64,000 nt of DNA from contig NZ_CP045324.1 in assembly GCF_009363275.1 (NCBI RefSeq), positions 1,054,001-1,118,000 on the forward strand, written 5' to 3'. This document shows positions 27,308 to 35,808 of this stretch, piece by piece. The notes beneath the pieces are model-generated. The model saw only the letters and a list, made by a program, of their open reading frames with translations. It was not told the DNA's origin and made no database searches. How positions within the stretch are numbered: the stretch's first letter is position 1; every line of letters starts with the position of its first letter. This DNA is from Marinobacter sp. THAF197a. Its GTDB lineage: Bacteria; Pseudomonadota; Gammaproteobacteria; Pseudomonadales; Oleiphilaceae. Position numbers and translations under genes: made by a program.

Positions 27308-27622
27308 TTGCAAATAGCCTATCGGGCCCGGGATATCACCGAGGCACACATTGTTGCCGGCATGTTGGAGGCCAATGGCATCGACGCCTATGTGGGTGGG
27401 CACTACCTGCAGGGTGCGATGGGGGAAATTGGTGCTGCCGGGTTCAGCAATGTTCATGTGGACGATGATGATGTTTACCGAGCCAGAGTTCTGATTGATG
27501 AGTACGAATCCGACCGGGCGGTAGCTGCCTCGCAACGCGATGAGCAGGACAAGCCGGATCATTATGCTCGCTGGTTTATTGTTGCAATCGTTGCTTTGGT
27601 CTGGTTTCTGTGGCGATTTTGA
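27308..27622 (+). CDS. DUF2007 domain protein with C-terminal membrane helix
   Basis: 104 residues. Residues 1-65 form a DUF2007 domain (MQIAYRARDITEAHIVAGMLEANGIDAYVGG), a small ACT-like signal-transducing fold. A C-terminal helix (WFIVAIVALVWFLW) anchors it. Translation starts at TTG 27308, with GAGGAA about 8 bases upstream. Function unknown. Confidence 0.82.
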   Translation: MQIAYRARDITEAHIVAGMLEANGIDAYVGGHYLQGAMGEIGAAGFSNVHVDDDDVYRARVLIDEYESDRAVAASQRDEQDKPDHYARWFIVAIVALVWFLWRF

Positions 27623-27683
27623 ACTGATCGGATGGTTTGGCGTCTGTTGTTGCGCCCGCACTGGTACTGGGTGCCTCATTTTT

Positions 27684-27696
27684 GTTATGTTGTAAC
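27684..27696 (+). promoter_or_regulatory. candidate Zur box upstream of the COG0523 GTPase
   Basis: GTTATGTTGTAAC, extended to TGTTATGTTGTAACA (27683-27697), matches the gammaproteobacterial Zur core GTTATANTATAAC at 10 of its 12 defined positions. It ends 18 bases before the GTPase start codon, so Zur bound here would block transcription or translation initiation. Confidence 0.55.
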
Positions 27697-27714
27697 ACTT
27701 TTGAGGCCGCACTC

Positions 27715-28716
27715 ATGTCTGATCCCGTCCGTCCTGTTCCTACCAATCTGATCCTTGGTTTTCTTGGTGTAGGCAAAACCACCGCCATCCTTGATTTGCT
27801 CCGTCAGAAGCCGGAAGGCGAGGTTTGGGCGGTTCTGGTGAACGAGTTTGGTGAGGTTGGGATCGACGGCGCCATCCTGGAGACCGAGGGAGCCGTGGTA
27901 AGGGAAATTCCCGGCGGCTGCATGTGTTGTGTTGCCGGCCTGCCCATGCAGATTGGCCTAAACCAGCTGATTGCCCGGGCCAAGCCCGACCGGCTGTTGA
28001 TCGAACCCACCGGTCTTGGCCATCCCTCCCAGATTCTGGATACCCTGACGGGCGAGTATTATCAGGACGTCTTGAAACTGGGCCCGGTGATTACCCTGGT
28101 TGACCCCCGTAAACTGGAAGACCCGAGGGTGCTGGACAACGTTCAGTTCCGGGACCAGGTGGCGGCGGCGGATATATTGGTCGCGAACAAGACGGACTTG
28201 TGCACAGACAACCAGGTGCACGCATTTGATCAATGGGCGGCCCGACTTGCACCGGAAGGCCGTCCGGTGTATCACACCAACCATGGCCACCTTTCGGTTG
28301 GCTGGCTTGATGGCACGGCCGCGTTACCCGAGGTGTCTGAGCCCCATGCGCACCATCACCACCATGGCAAGATCGTGGATACCCCGCCACCGTCAGTTGA
28401 TGAGAGCCCATGGCAATTGGTCACTAACCGGGGGCAAGGGCACAATAGTATAGGCTGGCGGATTCATCCGGAGTTGATGCTGGAGGAAAATGCGATACTG
28501 GCGATGGCCATGGATGACCGGCTGCTGCGCTTCAAGGCCGTTGTTCATACCCGGGATGGCTGGCGTGTTGTGAACGTTGTGGACGGCGCGGTTACTATCC
28601 TGCCCGGCGAGCCCAGGGAGCTTTCCCGGGTGGAATTGATTTCAGCCGAGGCACTGGATGCCTCGGAAATGGACCAGCTGCTGCGGGCCGCAGCAGGGCT
28701 GACCGACCAGGATTAA
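27715..28716 (+). CDS. COG0523 (CobW/ZigA-type) metal-chaperone GTPase
   Basis: 333-residue P-loop GTPase. Walker A is GFLGVGKTT (about 15-23), and the CxCC metal-binding motif GCMCC lies near residue 67. NKTD provides guanine specificity. A His run (HAHHHHHG) near 210 separates the GTPase and C-terminal CobW_C domains. Such proteins insert zinc under zinc starvation when Zur-regulated. The start at 27715 is preferred over an upstream in-frame ATG (27637) because the domain begins here, a TGAGG ribosome site precedes it, and the Zur-like box would otherwise lie inside the gene. Confidence 0.85.
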   Translation: MSDPVRPVPTNLILGFLGVGKTTAILDLLRQKPEGEVWAVLVNEFGEVGIDGAILETEGAVVREIPGGCMCCVAGLPMQIGLNQLIARAKPDRLLIEPTGLGHPSQILDTLTGEYYQDVLKLGPVITLVDPRKLEDPRVLDNVQFRDQVAAADILVANKTDLCTDNQVHAFDQWAARLAPEGRPVYHTNHGHLSVGWLDGTAALPEVSEPHAHHHHHGKIVDTPPPSVDESPWQLVTNRGQGHNSIGWRIHPELMLEENAILAMAMDDRLLRFKAVVHTRDGWRVVNVVDGAVTILPGEPRELSRVELISAEALDASEMDQLLRAAAGLTDQD

Positions 28717-28719
28717 GGT

Positions 28720-29379
28720 ATGAGAATTCGGATTACGCACCAGAGAATCACCCTGTTTCTGCAATCCATTCTGTTGCTTGAGGCGGTGCTTGCGATCTGG
28801 GGGCAGCGCTGGTTTACCGCTTTCCTGACCAGCATGATCATTGTGATCACGCTGTTTCCGATACTGTTTGAGCGGCGGTTCCGGATTCACATTCCCCCGG
28901 AACTGCAGTTGGCGGCCATCGGGTTCGTGTTCGCGTCACTGTTTCTCGGAGAGATTCACGACTACTACAACCGGTTTTGGTGGTGGGACATGGCGCTGCA
29001 TACCATGTCTGGCTTCCTGCTGGGGATACTCGGTTTCTTGCTGGTTCACATCATGAACGAGACCGAAAAGATCCATGTTCACATGAAGCCCGGGTTTGTA
29101 GCGTTCTTTGCCTTTATGTTCGCGCTGGGCGTTGGCGCCCTATGGGAGATTTTCGAATTTACCATGGACAGCCTGTTTGGCATGAACATGCAGAAGCCGA
29201 TGCTGGGCGATCCCTCGGGGCTGACCGATACCATGTGGGATCTGATCGTTGACGCGCTGGGCGCGCTGATTATTTCGATCCTTGGCTGGCGATACCTGAA
29301 GAACCCTGAGCGGAACTCGTTCCTGGAGCGCTGGATTGATTCGTTTATCGAGCGTAATCCACGCTTTTTCAGGAAGTGA
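28720..29379 (+). CDS. DUF2238 (YjdF-like) membrane protein
   Basis: 219 residues, about six TM helices, DUF2238 family. Charged residues lie inside the membrane helices (GEIHDYYNRFWWWDMALHTMSG, LWEIFEFTMD), with paired H/D/E residues that could bind a metal. It begins 3 bases after the COG0523 GTPase stop, so it is cotranscribed and would share Zur control if the upstream box is real. Function unknown. Confidence 0.82.
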   Translation: MRIRITHQRITLFLQSILLLEAVLAIWGQRWFTAFLTSMIIVITLFPILFERRFRIHIPPELQLAAIGFVFASLFLGEIHDYYNRFWWWDMALHTMSGFLLGILGFLLVHIMNETEKIHVHMKPGFVAFFAFMFALGVGALWEIFEFTMDSLFGMNMQKPMLGDPSGLTDTMWDLIVDALGALIISILGWRYLKNPERNSFLERWIDSFIERNPRFFRK

Positions 29380-29382
29380 GTG

Positions 29383-29407
29383 AAAGCCCGGCAAGCGCCG
29401 GGCTTTT
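29383..29407. terminator. bidirectional Rho-independent terminator
   Basis: AAAGCCCGGC (29383-29392), loop AAGC, GCCGGGCTTTT (29397-29407): a 10-bp stem followed by T's on both strands. It separates the DUF2238 gene from the convergent secreted-protein gene. Confidence 0.8.
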
Positions 29408-29412
29408 CGGTT

Positions 29413-30255
29413 TTAATGGCCGTAGATGCGCATGGTGGTGTCTTGAACCACCAGGTTGTCCATCATCACCGAGCCGATAGAGGTGCCGCCCACCAGCACC
29501 TGGTCAATCGACATATCTGCCGCGAAGGTGTTCAGATCGATGGCCAGGGCGTCGCCGGCACCACCCAGGCGGGTACCCTTGTACACGTCCAGATCAATGG
29601 TGGCGCCAAGAGTCAGAACGCCCGGGTTCGCCGCTGAGCCATCGAGCCGGGTGCCCATGTAGTCAGCGCCGGTCATCTTCAGACCACGGATGCCCAGGGC
29701 CAGGAAGTCGAAATCAACGTTCAGCTCGGAGATGCCCACCTGGGTGTTCAGGTTAAGGGTATCGGTGGCGGTATCAACGCGGATGCCGACTTTGGTGAAA
29801 GCGCCAACCATGTTGAAGTTGCTGGCCAGCAAGGTCGAATCGGTATGGCCCTCCAGCGTCCAGTCACCGGTGCTGATACCGAAATCGATCGGCGCCGCAG
29901 TGATCGGGAAGATGTCGATCAGTGCGTCACCGTCATCCGCGATGTCGATGTCGATCTTGATGTTGTCGATCAGATCACTGGTCTGACCGAACAGGGCGTC
30001 GCGGAAATCGGTGATTTCCTCGAACAGATCTGTACGGTTGGCACCACCAATCTTGATGTCTTTGATGGACAGTGAGCCTTCATCGGTATACCGGAATTCG
30101 CCGATGTCCACCCGGGTTTCCAGCTCAATGGTGACACCGGCCTGACCGGTGATGTTGCCCATACGGGCGTCGTCAAGAGGCTTGAGGTCGGCTTGTGCGG
30201 CAAACGGCAAGCCCGCCATGGCCAGCACTAACGCAGTTTTTTTCAGGCTTTTCAT
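29413..30255 (-). CDS. DUF6160-type secreted beta-rich protein
   Basis: 280 residues with a Sec signal peptide (MKSLKKTALVLAMAGLPFAAQA). It has a short N-terminal DLKPLDDARMGNITGQAGVTIELET motif, shared with FilA-like/DUF6160 proteins of Marinobacter, Pseudomonas and Acinetobacter. The rest is acidic, beta-rich and Asp-rich, without cysteines, like a surface or pilus-associated protein. The start at 30255 has AGGAAC upstream; longer frames have no signal peptide. It follows the DUF6801 gene by 102 bases that hold two hairpins. Confidence 0.72.
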   Translation of the reverse strand: MKSLKKTALVLAMAGLPFAAQADLKPLDDARMGNITGQAGVTIELETRVDIGEFRYTDEGSLSIKDIKIGGANRTDLFEEITDFRDALFGQTSDLIDNIKIDIDIADDGDALIDIFPITAAPIDFGISTGDWTLEGHTDSTLLASNFNMVGAFTKVGIRVDTATDTLNLNTQVGISELNVDFDFLALGIRGLKMTGADYMGTRLDGSAANPGVLTLGATIDLDVYKGTRLGGAGDALAIDLNTFAADMSIDQVLVGGTSIGSVMMDNLVVQDTTMRIYGH

Positions 30256-30301
30256 TGTATTGTTCCTTTTTGGTTTTGTTATTCGACGTTTCCAACGACG
30301 T

Positions 30302-30352
30302 AGCCACAGCCGGCTATCGCCAGCTGTGGCTGTGTTATCCGGCAAAGCCGGA
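30302..30352 (-). repeat. two tandem inverted repeats in the gap between the secreted-protein genes
   Basis: AGCCACAGC (30302-30310) pairs with GCTGTGGCT (30323-30331), and TCCGGC (30338-30343) pairs with GCCGGA (30347-30352). Both fall in the 102-base gap after the DUF6801 gene stop. They could be attenuators or mRNA-end stabilisers; neither has a strong T-run. Confidence 0.5.
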
Positions 30353-30357
30353 CTTCC

Positions 30358-32172
30358 TTACAGTTCCGGGGTCAACTCCAGTTCAATGGTGTTGCCGGAA
30401 CCGGTGAGGAACTGGTTGAGAAGGCTGGTTAGCAGTCCGCAGTTCTCAAGCGCCGGCAGGTCGTAGACGCCGCTGACGGTGCCACCGGTAGCCGGAGAGA
30501 AGTTGGAGCCTTCAACCGAAGCGAGGTCGATGCTGACGGGCTCGCGAGTCTGACACTCGGAACCGCCACCAACCCGAAGCGGCAGGCCGAGGATCTTGAT
30601 CGCCACCTTGGGCACTTTCACGTACAGCTGTGAGTTGGCGGTGAGCTTGCCGTTGATCAGCGTGCCGGTAGTGACGTCTGCCTGTTCAAATTCAACATTG
30701 GCTGAGGCATTCAGCCTGCTGAAAAGCAGTTTGATAGAGAAGTTGCCATACGTTGGCTCCAGTTCCAGATCGGCTTCGAAGGTGCCCGCCGCCAGATCCA
30801 GCAGGGTGGCAATGGAACCGTTCAGGGGCAGGGTGCCGCCTGAGGACTTGATGAAGGTGGAGCCTTCCAGGCCGAGCAGCAGCTCAAGTTCGGAACCGGT
30901 TTGCTCAAAGGCTTCGGCGGAGACGGGAACGCTGACTTCCGGTGTCTCGGGGTCGTCTGAACGGATCACCAGGTTGGCGTTGCTCATACCCACCACGTTG
31001 GCGGTATAGCTCAATTCAACGGTACAGCTTGCGTTGGCGGCAATGGTTGTACAGTTGTTGGTTTGACCAAAGTCTGCAGCGCCGGCGCCTTCAAGTGCAA
31101 TGCTGTCAATCAGCAGGGTTTCATTACCGCTGTTGCTGATGGTCACTTCAGCTGATGCGCTCTGGCCCAGCTGGATTCGGCCCAGATCAACAGCGTCGGG
31201 ATTAACGCCGATTTCCGGTGTCGGAGCCAGTACGCCACGGCCGGTCAGTGCCACATCAACCGCAGGGTTGTCGGCATCGGTTGACTCGATAGTGAGGGTT
31301 GCATTGCGAGTGCCTTCGGTGCTTGGGGCGAAGGTCACGTTCACGTCACAGGACTCACTCGGAGCCAGGCTTGCGCAGTTGTTGGCCTGCAGGAATGCGT
31401 CGGCGTCGGTGCCGCTGATGGTAACGTTGTTGATGCCCAGCGCAGCATTGCCCGTGTTGGTAACGGTGACGGTTTGTTCAGCAGTCAAACCGGCCTGCAC
31501 GTTTCCGAAGGCCAGGTCTTCCCGGTTCACGCCAATACGTGGAGTTTCGGACACCTCACCGCTAACCAGAATGGTTTGCAGCAGGTTGTCCTGATCCGGG
31601 AGTTGCACACAATCGGTGAGGATTTCGCCAATGGGCGCTGGCGCAATAGCGCCATTCGGGGTGCGGGCTGTCAGGTCAAGGGTCAGCCCGCCAACGCGAA
31701 TCTCAGCCTCGCCGATATCGTCTTCGGTAAAGAGTACTTCAGGCGCCAGGCCAGAGGCTGGAACATCGAATTCGCCGCTTACGTTAGGAATGAATGTGGG
31801 CGGAATCGTCAGTTCGACAATCTGGTCCAGACTGCGATTGGCGGTTACCACGGTGTTGAAGCTGGTTGCGATGCCTTCGACCGTTTCCGAGCCAACCAGC
31901 TTGAGCCCGGTGCGGGCGTCGTCGTTCACCACGGTAATGGCGGTGACTTCAAACTGCGGGGTGGGCTCACCAACGTTGGCCACTGTGGGAATGTCTGCGC
32001 TGATCTGGGCGCGGATGGGTTGGGTTCCGATCAGGGGGAACGGGCATTCGAACGCCAGTTCAATGGATACCGGCTCTGCGGCTACGTTGCTGGCACCACC
32101 GGCCATCAAAGCCGCTGCCGCAACGGCCGGGCCGAGCTTGCGGACACTCGTATTGAGGTTCCTGAGTTTCAT
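30358..32172 (-). CDS. secreted DUF6801/choice-of-anchor D domain protein
   Basis: 604 residues with a signal peptide. The N-terminal half (about 35-205) matches the DUF6801 type (SIELAFECPFPLIGTQPIRAQISADIP). Then come two ASPM-SPD-2-Hydin-like (choice-of-anchor D) domains, each with a disulphide-type CASLAPSESCDV or CTTIAANASCTV motif (about 215-420). The C-terminal part resembles a beta-rich anchoring domain. Likely a surface or extracellular protein; function unknown. It is transcribed ahead of the DUF6160 gene and away from the AraC gene. Confidence 0.75.
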   Translation of the reverse strand: MKLRNLNTSVRKLGPAVAAAALMAGGASNVAAEPVSIELAFECPFPLIGTQPIRAQISADIPTVANVGEPTPQFEVTAITVVNDDARTGLKLVGSETVEGIATSFNTVVTANRSLDQIVELTIPPTFIPNVSGEFDVPASGLAPEVLFTEDDIGEAEIRVGGLTLDLTARTPNGAIAPAPIGEILTDCVQLPDQDNLLQTILVSGEVSETPRIGVNREDLAFGNVQAGLTAEQTVTVTNTGNAALGINNVTISGTDADAFLQANNCASLAPSESCDVNVTFAPSTEGTRNATLTIESTDADNPAVDVALTGRGVLAPTPEIGVNPDAVDLGRIQLGQSASAEVTISNSGNETLLIDSIALEGAGAADFGQTNNCTTIAANASCTVELSYTANVVGMSNANLVIRSDDPETPEVSVPVSAEAFEQTGSELELLLGLEGSTFIKSSGGTLPLNGSIATLLDLAAGTFEADLELEPTYGNFSIKLLFSRLNASANVEFEQADVTTGTLINGKLTANSQLYVKVPKVAIKILGLPLRVGGGSECQTREPVSIDLASVEGSNFSPATGGTVSGVYDLPALENCGLLTSLLNQFLTGSGNTIELELTPEL

Positions 32173-32267
32173 GAGTTCGTCCTCTGTCTATCTGTAGTTG
32201 TTGTAGTTGGGTTGCAGACAACACCGATGACGGACAGCTCAATCGGACTTGCAAAGATCCCTTTGCC

Positions 32268-32286
32268 ACGCGTGCAGGGCACGCAT
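32268..32286 (-). promoter_or_regulatory. hairpin in the 5' leader of the DUF6801 gene
   Basis: ACGCGTGC (32268-32275) and GCACGCAT (32279-32286) pair at 7 of 8 positions with a 3-base loop, about 100 bases upstream of the start codon. The 248-base stretch 32173-32420 holds no gene; I see no clear promoter in it. Confidence 0.35.
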
Positions 32287-32420
32287 GAGTGCAGGGTTAT
32301 TTAACGGTCTTGGGGTGGCGCGGGTCATTGCTTGCCCCGGCAGGGTTTTTGTCCAAAACGGAGAAGAGGGGAGGGATTGCCTAAAGCGTGAACAGCATCA
32401 ACCTAATAGCTGAACCGTGT

Positions 32421-33443
32421 TCACTTTTTTTTGCGGGCCTTGCGACGAACGTCGCCGGGCGTATTGCCGGTCCATGACCGATAGGCTTTGGTGAAGCCGG
32501 CTTGATCACTGAAGCCCAGTTTTTCAGCAATGGATTCCAGAGGCACATTGGTGTCTTTCAGGTACAGCGTGGCAAAGCTTTCCCGGATGTCGTTTCTCAG
32601 TTGGCGAAACGAGGTGCCTGCGCTGGCGAGATGTTGCCTGAGTGTTCTGGGGCTGATGTCCAGGCGCCGGGCAATGTTCTCTGTGGTGCAGGGGCGGCCT
32701 GGCTGGCTCATGATCAGTTCCCGTACCTGCATGACCGTTTCGTCGGCCTCCAGGGTTTGCTGTTTGCGGTCGTGGCGGGTGCGGGCCACCAGGAATTCCA
32801 GGCTGGCGTCGTCTTTTCGGATTGGTAGTCCGTTAAGCGGCATGGTGACCTGGCTTACGTTGGCGTTGAATTCAAACTCGCAGCCAGGCGCCAGCCGTTT
32901 CCAGTCCTCTTCGGGGATGGCGGTGGGGAAGTCGAACTGGAAGCTGAAATGGCTGCACACCTGGCTGGAGACCCGATGGATGCTGCCCATGTAAATTTTG
33001 GTCAGGCATGGACGAAGGTTTCCAAGCCCCCAGGTATCCATCAGCCGGATTCGGAAGGTGGAACCCGTGGAGGCCAGTTCCATATCCATCAACGGCAGCC
33101 CCACCCGGAGATACTGTACGATCATGCTGATCAACCGCCGCGGATTCTCCTGGCCGAGCACTGCAAACCCCAGCAGTCCATGGCTTGGGAGATCCAGTTG
33201 CTGGCCGAATTCGAAGGCGGCTCGTTCATCGGTCATTAACCAGTCTGCTTTGCTGAGCACCGCCAGAACCTGGTTCATCGACAGGCTGGCCTCCGGGCTT
33301 TGGAGCATGTCCTCAGTAACGCCGGTGGTTTCAAGAATGGTGTGGCGCTTCACCCCCCGGCTCTCCATAAAACGGATGAACCGGTACGCATAGCGGGCCG
33401 AAATAATTGGCACTTCCAGGGCAAGACTGTTCAACGTGTCCAT
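32421..33443 (-). CDS. AraC family regulator (OruR/ArgR-like, Arabinose_bd domain)
   Basis: 340 residues from ATG 33443 (ATG 33491 or 33509 are alternative starts). The N-terminal ligand-binding domain is of the PF12625 type (about 20-210, GLLGFAVLGQENPRRLISMIVQYLRVGLPLMDM). The C-terminal double helix-turn-helix has ENIARRLDISPRTLRQHLA and EKLGFSDQAGFTKAYRSWTGNTPGDVR. The ligand is unknown. The gene lies upstream and on the same strand as the secreted DUF6801 gene, and could regulate it. Confidence 0.85.
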   Translation of the reverse strand: MDTLNSLALEVPIISARYAYRFIRFMESRGVKRHTILETTGVTEDMLQSPEASLSMNQVLAVLSKADWLMTDERAAFEFGQQLDLPSHGLLGFAVLGQENPRRLISMIVQYLRVGLPLMDMELASTGSTFRIRLMDTWGLGNLRPCLTKIYMGSIHRVSSQVCSHFSFQFDFPTAIPEEDWKRLAPGCEFEFNANVSQVTMPLNGLPIRKDDASLEFLVARTRHDRKQQTLEADETVMQVRELIMSQPGRPCTTENIARRLDISPRTLRQHLASAGTSFRQLRNDIRESFATLYLKDTNVPLESIAEKLGFSDQAGFTKAYRSWTGNTPGDVRRKARKKK

Positions 33444-33589
33444 GTTTTTGTCTCTGGGCCGGTTTACTCTCGGCGTTTCGTCATAAGCCATACAGTTGTT
33501 ATTATTCATGCCTTTTACAGGCTGCTTCAGGCGCCAGTATAGGCACCGTAGAGGAGCGACTTTCCGGCAGCCGGTCACAAACTGGTTTC

Positions 33590-34297
33590 ATGGCCGGATA
33601 TGACAATGAAACTTTCGACAGGTTGGGAATTGCCAAAATGCTAGATGGTGAGGAAGGCCAGCCCCTGTGCCCGGTGTGTGAGTCCGGCACTTTGCAGCCG
33701 TTTCGCACGGTGATGGAGAAACGCTACCTGCGCTGCGGGCAATGCCTGGCAACAGTGATGGCCCCTGAGTGTCGCCTGACGGCGGAGGAAGAACGGGCCA
33801 TATATGCGCTGCACAACAATGAACCCGGGGATGCCGGCTATCGCCGGTTTCTGTCGAAGCTGTCAGAGCCTCTGTTGGCGAGGCTGGTTGATGGGGCAAA
33901 GGGGCTGGATTTCGGCTGCGGCCCGGGGCCTGCGCTTGCGGACATGATGCGGGAGGCGGGTTTTGACATGGCGCTGTACGATCCGTTCTTCCACCCTGCC
34001 ACGTCGGCCCTTGAGCAGCAGTACGATTTCATCACCTGTACCGAGGTGGTAGAGCACTTGTACCGCCCCGCTGAGGTGTTCAGGCAACTGGATTCGTTGC
34101 TCAAGCCGGGGGGCTGGCTGGGTATTATGACGTGCTTCCAGACCGACGATGATCGGTTTGATCAATGGCACTATCGGCGCGATCCGACGCACGTGGTGTT
34201 TTACCGGGAACAGACGTTCGCCTGGCTGGCGGGCCACTACGGTTGGCAGTATGAAGTGCCCCGTAAGGACGTGGTGCTGATTCGCAAGCCGGGCTAG
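33590..34297 (+). CDS. class I SAM methyltransferase with N-terminal zinc ribbon
   Basis: 235 residues. The N-terminal CPVCESG and CGQC pairs (about 27-60) form a likely zinc ribbon. Then a Methyltransf_23-type domain carries the SAM motif GLDFGCGPGPALADMM and TEVVEHLYRPAEVF. The target is unknown. The start is uncertain: ATG 33590 or ATG 33638 (shorter, no ribon loss in the core), neither with a strong ribosome site. The stop overlaps the convergent peptidase gene through CTAG (34294-34297). Confidence 0.78.
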   Translation: MAGYDNETFDRLGIAKMLDGEEGQPLCPVCESGTLQPFRTVMEKRYLRCGQCLATVMAPECRLTAEEERAIYALHNNEPGDAGYRRFLSKLSEPLLARLVDGAKGLDFGCGPGPALADMMREAGFDMALYDPFFHPATSALEQQYDFITCTEVVEHLYRPAEVFRQLDSLLKPGGWLGIMTCFQTDDDRFDQWHYRRDPTHVVFYREQTFAWLAGHYGWQYEVPRKDVVLIRKPG

Positions 34298-35355
34298 CGC
34301 TCTATCGTGTCAGCGGGGCAGTCCGGTATCGACGGGCACGAGCTTCGGCTGCCTCCGGTTGTGCCCTTTGGCAGCTCCGGTGCCTGGCCAAAACGTTCCG
34401 GGTTCAGGCTGGCCGCACAGGCCAGAGCCTTGCTGGCCTGCTCCGGGCAAGACTGGGCGCTCAGGGCGTAAGCGAGGTTATTCCAACTCTCCGAGAAGCC
34501 GGGAAAGCGGTTAACGGCGCGCAGGAAGTGTGATGCCGCGCCCTCGGCATTGTCCTGGTCGTATGCCAGGTTACCCTGGGCCATGATCGGTGCGGGTTGG
34601 TCTGGCCACTGCTGTTCGGCGGCCTGGTAGGCTTGTTGAGCGGCCCGGGTGTGCCCGGTGCTTTCCAGATCGTGGGCCGCTCGCAGGTAGGGCAGGGTTT
34701 CCGCGGTTGCTGGCAGTGTGTCTGGCGGCAGAACGACCACCGCCCAACGGTCGGCCCGGTTCCAGGTGGCGTGAAACACCTTGTAGGGCATCCGGTAATG
34801 GCGCCGGGTGTCTGTATTCAGAATCAGGACTTCCTCTTCACTGTCGTAGCCCACCACTACCGCAAAGTGCCATTGTGGCCACCAGTTGAACCTCAGGTTC
34901 TGCATGATCAGAACGGGGTTGCCTGCATTCACCTCGCCAAGCACTGCCTCAAGGTTGGGCTTCAGTGGATACACCACCATGTCGTGGGAGCGGGCGCCGG
35001 CGACCATTTCAACTTGCAGTGACCCCTGACGGCCGGGCAGGTAAACCAGTTCTTTCAGGATCTCCGGGTCCGTTGCCAGGCCCTGGGTGTTCAGCATGGT
35101 TGCCAGTGAGGCCGGCCCACACTGGAACTTTTCCTGAGGGTAAAAAGGCACATGGTCCAGCAATGCCTGGCCCGGTATCGTGCTGTCCGGTTGCGCAGGG
35201 GCGGCAGACTCTGGCCAGGGCGGTGTGCTGGCACAGCCTGCCAGCAGGATCAGACCCAGAAGGGCTGCGAACCTGCCGGCAAGGCTGGGCTTGTTGATGG
35301 GGGCGGAGGGTGTCAACGAATGCAATTGACGAAGGAGAACAGGTTCGTGGCACAC
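34294..35355 (-). CDS. PA2778-like C39-type cysteine peptidase lipoprotein with TPR repeats
   Basis: 353 residues. A lipobox LILLAGC (cysteine 41) is followed by a C39-like peptidase domain: the nucleophile is Cys79 in QCGPASLA, the histidine lies in WHFAVVVGYD, and an aspartate in LNTD. TPR helices fill about 230-315. This matches the PA2778 family. It overlaps the PA2779-like gene by 43 bases; TTG starts within the overlap (35325 or 35316) would give more usual spacing. Pairing with PA2779 suggests joint membrane work, target unknown. Confidence 0.8.
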   Translation of the reverse strand: MCHEPVLLRQLHSLTPSAPINKPSLAGRFAALLGLILLAGCASTPPWPESAAPAQPDSTIPGQALLDHVPFYPQEKFQCGPASLATMLNTQGLATDPEILKELVYLPGRQGSLQVEMVAGARSHDMVVYPLKPNLEAVLGEVNAGNPVLIMQNLRFNWWPQWHFAVVVGYDSEEEVLILNTDTRRHYRMPYKVFHATWNRADRWAVVVLPPDTLPATAETLPYLRAAHDLESTGHTRAAQQAYQAAEQQWPDQPAPIMAQGNLAYDQDNAEGAASHFLRAVNRFPGFSESWNNLAYALSAQSCPEQASKALACAASLNPERFGQAPELPKGTTGGSRSSCPSIPDCPADTIER

Positions 35356-35714
35356 AGCATGTCGGTGATGATGAATACCAGAAGGAACAGCACGATAACG
35401 CCAACAACGCCTTCCCCGGCGGGGGCCTCAGCCAGCTGTTGTTCAAAGTCTGCCAGCTCGGCCGGTGTCAGGTTCTGGATACGTTCGGCAACCTGAGCTT
35501 CGCTGACGCCCATCTGCGCCAGTTTGTCCTTCACGTTCTGGTCATCGAGCATGTCCAGCAGTTGCTGGCGGTCAAGGTCGGTCTGTTGCTGCTGAATCAT
35601 CTCGCCCGTGCCCACCATGCCGGCATGGGCCGAGACGGAGAAGGTGGTTGCGAACGACATCAAGATGACCATGATCAGGGAAAGCTGCTTCATGTGACGT
35701 CTCAGGCTGTTCAT
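35313..35714 (-). CDS. PA2779 family membrane protein
   Basis: 133 residues. A signal peptide or N-terminal TM (ends VSAHA), a helical middle (DLDRQQLLDMLDDQNVKDKLAQMG) and a C-terminal TM (GVVGVIVLFLLVFIITDMLC) are typical of the PA2779 family, which lies next to PA2778-type peptidases. AGGAG precedes ATG 35714. Upstream, 35715-35808 shows no convincing promoter. Confidence 0.82.
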   Translation of the reverse strand: MNSLRRHMKQLSLIMVILMSFATTFSVSAHAGMVGTGEMIQQQQTDLDRQQLLDMLDDQNVKDKLAQMGVSEAQVAERIQNLTPAELADFEQQLAEAPAGEGVVGVIVLFLLVFIITDMLCATNLFSFVNCIR

Positions 35715-35808
35715 ATCAGACTCCTTGATTCTTGGGTTATCTGAAAAACCTTAGATGGGAATGTGTACTGATTCAACATACAAAACGTTCACGCTTGCAC
35801 GCTAAACC

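Noticed and set aside
32388..32424. GTGAACA ... TGTTCAC inverted repeat followed by a T-run, possible terminator
   Set aside because: The arms are 23 bases apart and the T-run encodes the lysine tail of the AraC protein, so it may be coincidental.
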